Under the pieces are notes generated by a model that ran no database searches, had not been told where the DNA came from, and saw only the letters and a program-made list of their open reading frames with translations. Of a DNA stretch of 64,000 nt, positions 55,979-64,000 are shown in pieces. The stretch comes from Bradyrhizobium sp. 186 (lineage in GTDB: Bacteria > Pseudomonadota > Alphaproteobacteria > Rhizobiales > Xanthobacteraceae). The position numbers and the translations under genes are program-made. Position 1 is the first letter of the stretch. Every line of letters starts with the position of its first letter. The DNA lies in the NCBI RefSeq assembly GCF_023101685.1, contig NZ_CP082164.1:7998001-8062000 (forward strand), read 5' to 3'.

Positions 55979-57085
55979 CTAAATCCGAACAGCCGGTTCG
56001 CAATCGGCAATTGCGCGGAGCAATTGCTGATAGCCCTCGACGGCAGCAGCCTTGCGTTCGGCAAATCGCTGGCGCGCAGCCGCCTTGGCGGCTGCGAGGG
56101 CGGCTCGATCCTCGTTCCATCGCGCCAACTGCTCGCAGGCAGCCGATACGAAATCAGCTGATGGCTCGACGAGAAGTCCGCAGTTGCAGCTCACATCCTC
56201 CCCGAGACAGCCCCTGGCAAAGACCACGACGGCTGCTCCCGCAGACATCGCCTCGAAAACGGCGTTGGGTTGCGCCTCGTTACGATACCTCGTCGGAAAC
56301 ATGAATATGTCGAGCTCGCAAAGAAAACGGTCCTTGTCGGCTCCGTAGAGGGGGCCGAGGTAAGCCAGATGCTCGCCGATTTCGGACCGCGCAGCTTCGA
56401 CCATGGCTGCGTCTGCGGCGTCCTTTATCGGCCCTGCGAGCAGGCCCATGACCGGCATACCGCGGCTCACGCAAGCCCGCACCAGGTCGAGAAACAGATG
56501 AAGTCCCTTTTCCTGCGTCAGATTGCTCAGCAGGCCGACCGTGATCCTGTCGGTAACGCGGGACGGCATTTCTGGGGTGCCAGGGACATGAACCACGTTC
56601 GACGAAATCAGCCCCTTCCATTGGCCAGAATAGTTGTCGCGAAATCGGCGCAGCATCAACTGGCAAAGGAAAATGTGGGTCGCACGCCTGCCGGCGACCG
56701 AAACGAGCATCGACATCGCTAGCTGCCGCCTGTCGATTGCCGAAAAGCTGTGGTGATGAATGAAGATGGTCTGGCCGGAAATCCGCGCAAGTGCGGTCAG
56801 GAAAAGCGTATAGACCAGGCCCAACCCACCGTCCGCTGGAATATAAAGGCAGGGATTTGGACGCAAGCTGTTGCGCAGGACACCCCCGGTTGCAACGAGA
56901 ACGGACAATAGTCTTCGCAAATGGTAGACGGGTGACCGCGCAAGCGAACGCGACGACAGGTCAAAGCGATGAACAATCGCCAGTTTGGCGAGATCGGAGG
57001 CAATCGAATCGGAAATCTTTGACAAGCCGTGGAGCGGCGGTGGGAAGGCGGCCGCGATTACGATATTGCGCTTTCTGAAGCCCAC
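55979..57085 (-). CDS. Glycosyltransferase (GT4-like)
   Basis: A 368-residue protein with a GTG start at 57085 (GTGGGCTTC). The N-terminus IVIAAAFPPPLHGLSKISDS is the GT4 glycine loop. Later parts include VGLLSNLTQEKGLHLFLDLV and FMFPTRYRNEAQPNAVFEAM, the family's donor-binding region with the conserved Glu. Three cysteines cluster near the end. Donor and acceptor are unknown. The gene is transcribed away from the GH71-like gene. Confidence 0.88.
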   Translation of the reverse strand: MGFRKRNIVIAAAFPPPLHGLSKISDSIASDLAKLAIVHRFDLSSRSLARSPVYHLRRLLSVLVATGGVLRNSLRPNPCLYIPADGGLGLVYTLFLTALARISGQTIFIHHHSFSAIDRRQLAMSMLVSVAGRRATHIFLCQLMLRRFRDNYSGQWKGLISSNVVHVPGTPEMPSRVTDRITVGLLSNLTQEKGLHLFLDLVRACVSRGMPVMGLLAGPIKDAADAAMVEAARSEIGEHLAYLGPLYGADKDRFLCELDIFMFPTRYRNEAQPNAVFEAMSAGAAVVVFARGCLGEDVSCNCGLLVEPSADFVSAACEQLARWNEDRAALAAAKAAARQRFAERKAAAVEGYQQLLRAIADCEPAVRI

Positions 57086-57217
57086 GTCCGATTCGCCGTT
57101 GCGGCGTCCCTGCTTGCCTAAAGACTAGGAGATTCGTATCAAGCTCTCAAACCGTTAACCCCGCGCGAAATCTACGCGGATCGTCGACAATTAACACCCA
57201 TACCCCGGGCAACGATC

Positions 57218-58567
57218 ATGCTGAGCACAGTCGGCCGGATGCTCCTCGCGACGATCTCTGCCTGGATAGCGTTAGGCCAGACAAGTTGTGCGGGGGATCG
57301 GATTTCGCCGCCCAAAATGGTCTTCGCCCACTACATGGTTTGCTGCCCTGCGAATGGGCTCGGCGCGACTGTCGAGGACTTTGAGCGCGAAATCGCCACC
57401 GCGAGATCTTATGGACTCGATGGGTTTGCCCTGAATGTGCCGGGTTGGTCACGAGAGCCTCACTATCTGGCTATCAGTCGGCGGATATTTGCAGCCGCAG
57501 AACGGTCTGCCCCGTCGTTCAGGCTTTTTCTGTCCTTCGACGATGCCCCCGTCGATGACAGCGCGACGATGTTGCTTGAGCTTTCGGCCAGCTCCGCCTA
57601 TCTCCGGGTTGAAGGCCGTCCGGTGGTAAGCACCTATTCGGGCACGCCGGAATGGGGCGGGTCTCTGAGGAAGCGGCTGTCGTCCTCGGGAGTAAAGCCA
57701 TTCCTAGTGCCCAACTACCAGTATCCCACGGACAAATTCTGGTCGCGGAACTACAGCCGCCCGACGGCGCAATTCCTCGACGACCTGTTTCGCGAGCATC
57801 CTGATATCGACGGCTACTTCGTGTTCGGTCCAGATCTCGGTTACGCAAAACCACCGACAGATGGTCCGCTGGTGGCTGCGCGGAGTAAATTGGCCGACAA
57901 ACTCTCGATGATCGGCATTAGCCCATATTATCGGGGCCTACGCGGCAATTTCCGCGTCTTCGAGAGCGGAGGCTTCCAGGGCATGGCGGCACAATGGACG
58001 GCCGCCATCGAATCGGGGGCGAACTGGATCGAAATCGTGACATGGAATGATTGGGGCGAATCCACCTACGTCGCACCTTATGGAGACATCAGACGTCAGG
58101 ATCTTTGGAACTATCACTGGGGCTCACTCCTGAGCCACGAGGCATTTCTGAAGGCGAGCCGTTATTATATCGACTGGTTCAAGTCATCGCGGCGCCCGAG
58201 CATCGACCATCCATCAATCTACTATTTCTATCGCCCCCATCCCAAGTCGGCCTACGGAATCGCCTCTCCCGAGACCGGCGAACAAGGACGCCCGAAAGGA
58301 TGGGAAAACCTCGTGGACTGCATTTGCGTGTCCACCTTTTTGCCGAGGCCTCTGACGGTCGATGTGACTGTGGGAGGCCATCGACAATCAACAACCATGC
58401 CGGCGGGCGTCCAGCACTATAGCTTCGAGATGTTCGAAGGTCCCGTGATCATCAAGGTCATGGATCAGGGTCGGCCGATCGCGGAAAAGCAACTGGAATT
58501 CCCAATCACAAAACTTGGACAAATGGGCAACTTTAATTACTTCGCAGGCGAGATTGCACTACCCTGA
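57218..58567 (+). CDS. GH71-like glycoside hydrolase (alpha-1,3-glucanase type)
   Basis: A 449-residue protein. The N-terminal hydrophobic segment MLLATISAWIALGQTSCAG suggests export, possibly with a Cys near the cleavage point. The catalytic domain begins KMVFAHYMVCCPANG, followed by FEREIATARSYGLDGFALNV. This is the order of motifs in GH71 endo-alpha-1,3-glucanases. The acidic segments FRLFLSFDDAP and WIEIVTWNDWGES fit the active-site strand ends. Bacterial members are less studied. Within this locus it may trim or degrade the polysaccharide being made. An alternative is a related GH99-type fold. Confidence 0.75.
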   Translation: MLSTVGRMLLATISAWIALGQTSCAGDRISPPKMVFAHYMVCCPANGLGATVEDFEREIATARSYGLDGFALNVPGWSREPHYLAISRRIFAAAERSAPSFRLFLSFDDAPVDDSATMLLELSASSAYLRVEGRPVVSTYSGTPEWGGSLRKRLSSSGVKPFLVPNYQYPTDKFWSRNYSRPTAQFLDDLFREHPDIDGYFVFGPDLGYAKPPTDGPLVAARSKLADKLSMIGISPYYRGLRGNFRVFESGGFQGMAAQWTAAIESGANWIEIVTWNDWGESTYVAPYGDIRRQDLWNYHWGSLLSHEAFLKASRYYIDWFKSSRRPSIDHPSIYYFYRPHPKSAYGIASPETGEQGRPKGWENLVDCICVSTFLPRPLTVDVTVGGHRQSTTMPAGVQHYSFEMFEGPVIIKVMDQGRPIAEKQLEFPITKLGQMGNFNYFAGEIALP

Positions 58568-58616
58568 GGCTAGTTGCGGCTTTGGGCGACCTCCTCGTGC
58601 GATTCATGACAATCAG

Positions 58617-59960
58617 ATGATCGAAATCGGTCTTGCAGTTCACATAGCTTTTTTTGTCGCCCTGGTCGCGGGATTAAACGCGAGAGGTTTCCTGAACATC
58701 TATTCAGGACTCTTCTTGTACCTGGCTTTTCATTTCATGGTCTTCGTGCAACGGCCCTTGATCGTCTACCTGTTCGATCTGCGGTCCGAATTTGAGTTCA
58801 TGAGGTACATGCCCTCAGACGAGGTCTTTCTGCAAACTCTCTTCGTAACCGACCTGGGCTTGTTGAGTTTTGTCCTGGCCTACCTTGCAGCGCTGGGTTT
58901 CAAGCCGGTAGAACCGACATTCAATTACATCCGCCCCACCCAATCGGAAGCGCGCTCCTTCCTGATCGCCTTCCTCCTGCTCGTCCCGCTGATCCTCTAT
59001 TCGTTTCTCCTCGCCCTCACGATGCGCCAGACCTACGGCGTGGGGGTGCTTTTGGAACTTGGCCAGATCAACATGACAGTTGACCCCGCGACAGGTCAAA
59101 AGCTGTTTGCCGATACCACCGCCTATGTCGTCAATGCACGCAATTTCGCCTTTCCGTTCGCGGCACTACTGATCCATATGACGCGTGCGCGGTGGTGGTC
59201 CTATCTTGCGATGTCCTTTTGCGCGCTGATCGCACTACAGCTCGGCGAAAGGTGGGAGATTGTCATCTCGGGGCTGATCGCCAGCATGATGACTCTCTAC
59301 ATCCACAAACGGCGCGCATTTACCTGGGTCCACTACTCTGGGATGGTGGTCGTTCTTGCGCTGTTCGTCATGATCGGTCAGAATCGAGACAGTATGGTCA
59401 AATTTCTGACCACTGGCGAGATCGAATTCGACTTCGACCTTGCAAAGTCCTCGTTCGGCGCCCATCCAGATTTCGCCAATTTTGATTTCCTCACCTATGT
59501 GATCGCCAAGGTACCCGCCGTTAGCGGAACCTACTCCTACTTCACTCAGTATCTCGGCATGTTCACCCAGCCCATTCCGCGGATACTGTGGCCGGACAAG
59601 CCAGTGGGATCGCCTGTATCGTGGGTCAATCTCGACGCCTATGGTCACTTCGCCTCTCGCACCACCTCACTCGTTGGAGATGGTTGGATCAGCTTGGGTT
59701 ACCTGGGCGTGGTAACTACGTTGAGCTTGTGCGGATGGTTCTTTGGAAAGATGTTTCGGCGCTTCTGCCAGCCGCAGATTTCGATCTATTTTTACTGTGC
59801 GTATTTTTGGATAGTCGGACTTTTGCTGCAGTGGGCCCGTGACGGCGGCTACAAGATCCTCGATTTCCTCTTGTTCTGTATCGGCCCGCTGGTGCTCGCC
59901 TATTTCATCGAGCGGACGTTTTGGGGGCGAGTGCCTGTTGTCAACAAAGGCGGCGCTTGA
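58617..59960 (+). CDS. Wzy-like O-antigen/exopolysaccharide polymerase
   Basis: A 447-residue integral membrane protein with about 12 helices and a large loop near residues 180-230, the layout of Wzy-type polymerases. A late segment GMFTQPIPRILWPDKPVG and the following HFASRTTSLVGDGWISLGYL resemble the conserved region of oligosaccharide repeat-unit polymerases. ATG 58617 is preferred over a start 34 codons earlier that overlaps the hydrolase gene. It would join repeat units delivered by the flippase. Sequence conservation in this family is low, so the call rests on topology, motif and context. Confidence 0.75.
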   Translation: MIEIGLAVHIAFFVALVAGLNARGFLNIYSGLFLYLAFHFMVFVQRPLIVYLFDLRSEFEFMRYMPSDEVFLQTLFVTDLGLLSFVLAYLAALGFKPVEPTFNYIRPTQSEARSFLIAFLLLVPLILYSFLLALTMRQTYGVGVLLELGQINMTVDPATGQKLFADTTAYVVNARNFAFPFAALLIHMTRARWWSYLAMSFCALIALQLGERWEIVISGLIASMMTLYIHKRRAFTWVHYSGMVVVLALFVMIGQNRDSMVKFLTTGEIEFDFDLAKSSFGAHPDFANFDFLTYVIAKVPAVSGTYSYFTQYLGMFTQPIPRILWPDKPVGSPVSWVNLDAYGHFASRTTSLVGDGWISLGYLGVVTTLSLCGWFFGKMFRRFCQPQISIYFYCAYFWIVGLLLQWARDGGYKILDFLLFCIGPLVLAYFIERTFWGRVPVVNKGGA

Positions 59961-60081
59961 AACGGGCGAGAGGAGAGGGCCATCGCACGCTAGGTTTTTG
60001 AGCGTCCTCCAGATCAGATATCGCGCCTTCGGGTGCGCTCAACCGGCTCGCCGGTGTCGACCTGAAAACCACGACGACTGA

Positions 60082-60426
60082 TTAGATCTCGACAGGTCTG
60101 TCACCAGGCGGCTGCTGCGAGCGAGATGGCTCGACTGGAAGATTCCCATTTCTGCGCGCCGTTCCATGCAAGGACAATGTGGCGCTCGGACGCGAAGGCG
60201 AACCCGGAGCGACAAAACTTATAACCTGCTTGGTGTCGTGACAGGTGCAACATTCCGACATGCTGCGGCAATAGCTGGAGGTAACGCCAAGGGTGGCGGT
60301 CACGAGCTGCACTTGCTGGCGCCAGCGCAGCCCAAGGCGTTCCTGGATGCAGTGATCACAATAGGCCCGCCCGGCACAGCGGACGAGGAATTCATTGATC
60401 CGTTCTGGCACAGTTCTGCCACTCAT
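60082..60426 (-). CDS. Small Cys-rich hypothetical protein
   Basis: A 114-residue protein from ATG 60426. It has CDHCIQERLGL near residue 23 and SECCTCHDTKQVI near 57, so four or more cysteines could bind zinc. The segment between, WRQQVQLVTATLGV, looks structured. Proteins with this pattern are common as short hypotheticals in Bradyrhizobium. A regulatory or DNA-binding role is possible but unsupported. The C-terminus is disordered. Confidence 0.6.
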   Translation of the reverse strand: MSGRTVPERINEFLVRCAGRAYCDHCIQERLGLRWRQQVQLVTATLGVTSSYCRSMSECCTCHDTKQVISFVAPGSPSRPSATLSLHGTARRNGNLPVEPSRSQQPPGDRPVEI

Positions 60427-61010
60427 CAGGACGCCCCCAATAACTTCAAGCCGGCGTTGCTCGACTCAGCAAGGCTCACGCCAAATCCTCATTAACTTAA
60501 TGGCAGCAACATGGTTGTGACACGCATGATGCACACGCGCTGTCATCTCGATAAATTGACCCGATTGCCGCGAAGACCCCAGATGTTTCGGAAAAGCATT
60601 TCGTGTTCGAAAAATTCAGCCACACGACGAGGATGCACGGCTCCAAAAGTCTCTTGCGAGAAACGGCCCCCGAACGCCTTCCAATAATCCCCTCGTCCGT
60701 CCGATAAGTCTCTACGACTTTTCGCGAAGTTCAACTGGTTAAATCAGGAGTTCGTCAGCCGGCACGGGGCGCCACCACGCCTACCCCCGCGCCGCCTACG
60801 AGTCGCAGCCTGACACGTCGGCTCGACCAACGCAGTGATGTAGATCACAGTTGGTTCGAGGCGTTTGTAGAGCAACGCAGCAATCTGGAATGCGCGGCAG
60901 GCCGCGAACTGCCAATTGGCAGTGCCAGTGGGCAAAGTCGTCTGAAATACCTCTTTCGCTCCCCAAAATTGGGTTCGTTCTGTCAAAACTGAAGTTTTGA
61001 AGTTTATCGC
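60427..61010. other. Intergenic stretch at the edge of the polysaccharide locus
   Basis: No gene is supported in about 580 bp. A minus-strand 63-residue frame at 60543-60734 has no ribosome site and is not called. Confidence 0.4.
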
Positions 61011-61355
61011 CTATTTCTTGCGGAGCGCCGAGGCGCTGCGCTTGGCATAGCGCTCGAGAGCGTCCAACTGGCGTACGAGGTCATCGACGCCTTTGCGATT
61101 CCCCTCCCACAGTTGCGTTTCGATCTCGAAGGTGAGCTTGCCCCGCTCCGCCTCAATTCGCGCGATCCGCTCGGATAGCGCTTCCAGGTCGAGGCCAGTG
61201 TCGGACATCGTACCCTCACCTTGATTCCCAAGGGCTGCTGCCAAGCCGTGGCGGAGCGCGTTCATCTTGGAGCGCGCCTTGCCCGACGTCGTCCGCGGCC
61301 CGGTGCTCCGGGCAGCGTTTTTCCTATTGGCGGCGATCTGCTTCTCGGTGGCCAT
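61011..61355 (-). CDS. Hypothetical protein with STGPRTTSGKARS motif
   Basis: A 114-residue protein. The N-terminus contains AANRKNAARSTGPRTTSGKA, then NALRHGL, a pattern seen in many short rhizobial proteins of unknown role. The rest is an alpha-helical coiled coil (LEALSERIARIEAERGKL and onward). Its start codon overlaps the stop of the upstream gene at 61355, so it is translationally coupled to it. It is the last gene of a three-gene minus-strand cluster. Confidence 0.75.
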   Translation of the reverse strand: MATEKQIAANRKNAARSTGPRTTSGKARSKMNALRHGLAAALGNQGEGTMSDTGLDLEALSERIARIEAERGKLTFEIETQLWEGNRKGVDDLVRQLDALERYAKRSASALRKK

Positions 61356-61990
61356 TAGTTCGCCTCGCGCTTATCGGCCACTTCCGAGCGCGCGCGAACG
61401 ACCGCGTTGAGCGTGGCCTTGCGCAGGTCTTCGGCGCGTTTGGCATCGCGGCGATCGACCTCCTTTAAAAACGCCATCAGTTGCTTCTGGGAGGCATTGA
61501 TCTGGCGATCGATCGGGGCCAGCGAGGGCAGCGCGAGTTGGAATGCCTCGATATCGACCGCGTCCGCTGCATAGCCAACGCGAGCGAAACTCGCCTCGAT
61601 CTTTGCCTTACCGTCCTTGTTTGCGAAGTATTCCTTCCTGCGGTCGTTGACCCCGAAATCCGTGACGGAATTGGGCTCGACTGTACCGTTCGCCAGGCGG
61701 ATCAAGGCCACGACCGCCTCAGGGCGCATGTGCCCGATGATGGCGCTGCGAATGCGCTCCAATCCCATAATGCGAAACGTCAGAATTGTCGCCTGCAGCA
61801 GCATGATGAACTCCGCTGCCGAACGGTGACCGCCCTGAACGGCCTCCGCCAATTCGCGGAAGAGCGACCTGAATTCGGCAACACTTTCATTCGGACCAAT
61901 CGGCGGCTGGTCGAGCTGGCTCTGGATGAAGCGCGGAATGGGCTGCGACCGCGGGATCGCTTGCGAAGATTGCTTTACGTTCTCGGCCAT
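61355..61990 (-). CDS. Hypothetical helical protein
   Basis: A 211-residue protein from ATG 61990, chosen because the natural-looking sequence begins MAENVKQSSQ. Central helices include SLFRELAEAVQGGHRSAAEF and LERIRSAIIGHMRPEAVVAL. A basic coiled-coil end (DRRDAKRAEDLRKATLN) follows. No family is recognised. It sits between two other hypothetical genes on the same strand, with 1-bp overlap downstream. Confidence 0.65.
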   Translation of the reverse strand: MAENVKQSSQAIPRSQPIPRFIQSQLDQPPIGPNESVAEFRSLFRELAEAVQGGHRSAAEFIMLLQATILTFRIMGLERIRSAIIGHMRPEAVVALIRLANGTVEPNSVTDFGVNDRRKEYFANKDGKAKIEASFARVGYAADAVDIEAFQLALPSLAPIDRQINASQKQLMAFLKEVDRRDAKRAEDLRKATLNAVVRARSEVADKREAN

Positions 61991-62113
61991 GTCTGGGGCT
62001 CCTGATTTTCCGGCACGCAACCAACGCATGCCGTCCAGGAGAGCAAAACCAGAATTGCCGGCGGCCGGGGAGCTCGTTTCTTGTGGGTGAAAAGGGGCAG
62101 CGCAATCGGCAAA

Positions 62114-62872
62114 CTAAGCGAACTGTTCGGCAGCAATTCGCTCGATTGTTTCGAGGGTTACGCCGGGCAAACCACGCTCATCAAGGTGTGCTTGCAACGG
62201 ACCAATCACCTTTTCAAGGAAGGAGAAGAATGGCCCGCTGTCCACATAGAGCACGCCACCGCCTTGCACATCGATCGGGGTCTGCCGCCGCACGATGCGG
62301 CCGCCGAAGGCCTTGAAGCTCACAGCCAGGCTTTCGGCAAGCGAGCGATTGGCGACATTGCGGGGACGACCACGCAGCCGCCGTTGATCTTCAAGTGCCC
62401 TGCGGGCAGCCTTTGCAATGTTCGAGGCTGTCGCCCTTCTGGCTGTTGCCTCGAAATGCACCCGACGACGCCCAAACAGGTCCTGCAGATGCGTACCGGG
62501 CTTTTCGGCGTCACGGCAGTAGTTGGACACGATGGCCCAGTGCACCCCTGGGGGAAGGCCCTTGGAGCGAAACAGCGCCGGCTGTTTTGCGATCCGCTCG
62601 AGCCAGGCCCGGACGATGCCGGCCGAGGTATCGTGCGAGCAATGCGCTGCAACGGTCAACGCCGTTGCGATTCTCTCAATCGCGGCTTTCTCTTCTCCCG
62701 CGAGTTGCCGCGGTCCGTCCACTCGCGGAATGTCGATGTCGTATATCTCGTAGAAGCCCGTCGGCTGCAAAATGGAGACGGCGTGGGGCGCCAGAGCCGA
62801 ATAGATCGAGTCCCAGATCGACAGCCAGCTCGGCGCCGGCCGGTAGGATTCTGGACGGTAATGCTTCGGCAC
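62114..62872 (-). CDS. Hypothetical protein, first gene of the cluster
   Basis: A 252-residue protein with a GTG start at 62872. The body mixes alpha and beta prediction, with SWLSIWDSIYSALAPHAV, then FRSKGLPPGVHWAIVSNYCR and a basic RRALEDQRRLRGRPRNVANR segment that could contact nucleic acid. No family is assigned. It lies 123 bp upstream of the second gene in the same direction and probably shares its transcript. Confidence 0.65.
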   Translation of the reverse strand: MPKHYRPESYRPAPSWLSIWDSIYSALAPHAVSILQPTGFYEIYDIDIPRVDGPRQLAGEEKAAIERIATALTVAAHCSHDTSAGIVRAWLERIAKQPALFRSKGLPPGVHWAIVSNYCRDAEKPGTHLQDLFGRRRVHFEATARRATASNIAKAARRALEDQRRLRGRPRNVANRSLAESLAVSFKAFGGRIVRRQTPIDVQGGGVLYVDSGPFFSFLEKVIGPLQAHLDERGLPGVTLETIERIAAEQFA

Positions 62873-63175
62873 GAGGGACGTCCTTTAGCACTCTACTCGC
62901 TGAACACGGTTAACTTCACTCTTGCACGAAATTACACAAATTGTGCGAGCACGCGCGGATAGTCGGTCGCCACTGACCTCGCGACGACACGCATAGCGGC
63001 AACGCTCGGCAGACCCAGAGCGCAAGCCGATGCGTTGGCATGAGCGTTAGGCTCAAACTTCGTTGGCCGCCCGCATCGATCCCAAGCCGTGCCTCGTGAC
63101 GGGGCAGGACACTTTGAGGAATACGCTTTCGAGGACTTGCGCGGAAGACGAATCAAATGAACATCCACAGCGAGG
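62873..63175. other. Intergenic stretch between divergent genes
   Basis: About 300 bp without a supported gene. A minus-strand frame is open here but shows no ribosome site or recognisable motif. Confidence 0.4.
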
Positions 63176-63232
63176 TTGACCTTAGCTCAACGTAGAGACG
63201 AAGCCAGAGGCCAATTCGTTAAGAAAGTTCAA

Positions 63233-63559
63233 ATGTATTACACAAAAAAGGCTGCGCTGCGCCTGGATCAGCAACGGAGCTCGCTGCAAAGGCAGCATAA
63301 GTCGCTTCTTGTCGATCTCACCAAAAACCCGGGCCGGCCACCCTCCGTGAAGCTCGCCGAGAGCATCGAAAGCCTTCGGCTTGCTCTCAAGCAGTCAATG
63401 ATCGAGAACATCGAGATTTCGAGAACGCTGATCAAGCGCATGGACGTGCTGAACATGGGCAGTATGGGCGACGCAACCCTCGCACAAAGACGTCTCAGCC
63501 ATGTCTATAGCGATATAACAAAAACGCTGGGCGAGCTCGACAAGAGCGCCGCACGATAA
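63233..63559 (+). CDS. Small coiled-coil hypothetical protein
   Basis: A 108-residue product from ATG 63233, or 127 residues from a TTG at 63176. It is charged and helical, with RLDQQRSSLQRQHKSLLVDL and then ESIESLRLALKQSMIENIEI. Ribosome sites are weak for both starts. Position just upstream of an IS110-type element may be coincidental. Function unknown. Confidence 0.5.
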   Translation: MYYTKKAALRLDQQRSSLQRQHKSLLVDLTKNPGRPPSVKLAESIESLRLALKQSMIENIEISRTLIKRMDVLNMGSMGDATLAQRRLSHVYSDITKTLGELDKSAAR

Positions 63560-63769
63560 GGCTTTAAACGACAAGGTGAGAAGGAGTGTTGACGACGTCC
63601 CTCCTGACCCGCCCAGTCAAGCTGTAGCCAAGCATTTTGCGACGGGGCGGCGATTGAGAAAAGGCACCCAGACGCTGCGACCCAATGTCCGTTAATGAGA
63701 TGGTCCGGCCGTGCTCCGGCCCTGCCAGCACGACAAGCTGGCAAGGGGCGCCCAAGACAGGAGCACGCC

Positions 63770-64000
63770 ATGTCTCAGAAACTCAGCTCAGCGATCGCCG
63801 TGATAGGCATCGATATCGGCAAGAACTCGTTCCACATCGTGGGCCACGATCAGCGCGGCGCAATCGTGCTGCGGCAGAAGTGGTCACGCGGCCAGGTAGA
63901 AGCACGGCTCGCCAACCTGCCAGCGTGCTTAATCGGTATGGAGGCCTGCGTCGGCGCGCATCATCTCAGTCGCAAGCTCCAAATGCTCGGCCACGACGCC
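63770..64000 (+). CDS. IS110-family transposase, N-terminal part (runs off window)
   Basis: ATG 63770, with AGGAG about 7 nt upstream, opens a frame that runs to the right edge (77 codons). The start IAVIGIDIGKNSFHIVGHD contains the first Asp of the DEDD catalytic domain, and IGMEACVGAHHLSRKL contains the Glu. These are typical of IS110-family transposases. A perfect 7-bp hairpin (TGCCAGC at 63723-63729 with GCTGGCA at 63737-63743) lies just upstream in what is probably the element's non-coding end. In IS110 elements this end carries the structured RNA that guides target choice. Confidence 0.9.
   Translation, partial: MSQKLSSAIAVIGIDIGKNSFHIVGHDQRGAIVLRQKWSRGQVEARLANLPACLIGMEACVGAHHLSRKLQMLGHDA

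Noticed and set aside
62081..62962. A 293-residue plus-strand frame
   Set aside because: Antisense to the minus-strand gene at 62114-62872, which forms a same-strand cluster with its neighbours.

Overview
The window looks like an accessory region of a rhizobial alphaproteobacterium, most likely Bradyrhizobium. The base composition is GC-rich. Many small proteins are of types I associate with that genus: a rhizobial H-NS-like protein, short hypotheticals, and IS1634, IS66 and IS110 elements. The genus is inferred from family recognition, not from a search.

Layout. (1) 1-13171, minus strand: the 5' 13.2 kb of one enormous gene for a VCBS/RTX-type surface or secreted adhesin. It contains about 30 identical 330-bp (110-residue) VCBS repeats. 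The gene runs off the left edge. (2) 13.2-20.7 kb: a sparse region with a few small hypotheticals, a complete IS1634-family element whose end coincides with a stop codon, a secreted Gly/Ala/Pro-rich protein and an IS66 remnant. (3) 20.7-29.4 kb, minus strand: an apparent operon of ECF sigma factor, Asp/Asn/Gly-rich acidic protein, a 1349-residue protein built from two different tandem arrays, a PrtD-type type I secretion ABC transporter and its HlyD-type adaptor. The transporter and adaptor could export the upstream adhesin, the repeat protein or both. (4) 30.4-34.5 kb, plus strand: a second export unit. It holds a 58-residue peptide with a double-glycine leader, a HlyD-like adaptor and a C39-peptidase ABC exporter. 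The 3' end of the exporter gene has acquired a fragment related to the acidic protein of unit 3, and the homology continues in frame past its UGA stop. (5) 34.5-41.5 kb: gene-poor accessory DNA with small proteins, an H-NS-like gene, two sets of segmental duplications, a decayed YqaJ-type nuclease and a VanZ-like protein. (6) 41.5-60 kb: an exopolysaccharide locus. It has a broken and an intact gmd, two FkbM-like and one class I methyltransferase, an OafA-type acyltransferase, a Wzx-like flippase, a WcaF-like acetyltransferase, three glycosyltransferases plus a fragment of another, a GH71-like glycosidase and a Wzy-like polymerase. A phage- or plasmid-like recombination module (YqaJ fragment, ERF-HNH fusion protein) sits inside it at 46.8-49.1 kb. 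(7) 60-64 kb: small hypotheticals, a three-gene minus-strand cluster and the start of an IS110-family transposase at the right edge.

The window therefore combines a giant adhesin, two dedicated type I-like export systems and a polysaccharide assembly locus, all of which concern the cell surface. Mobile elements and recombination scars are scattered through it. The best candidate for an undescribed system is the 20.7-34.5 kb block: an ECF-linked type I secretion operon with unusual repeat and acidic proteins next to a double-glycine peptide export unit, with evidence of recombination between the two.
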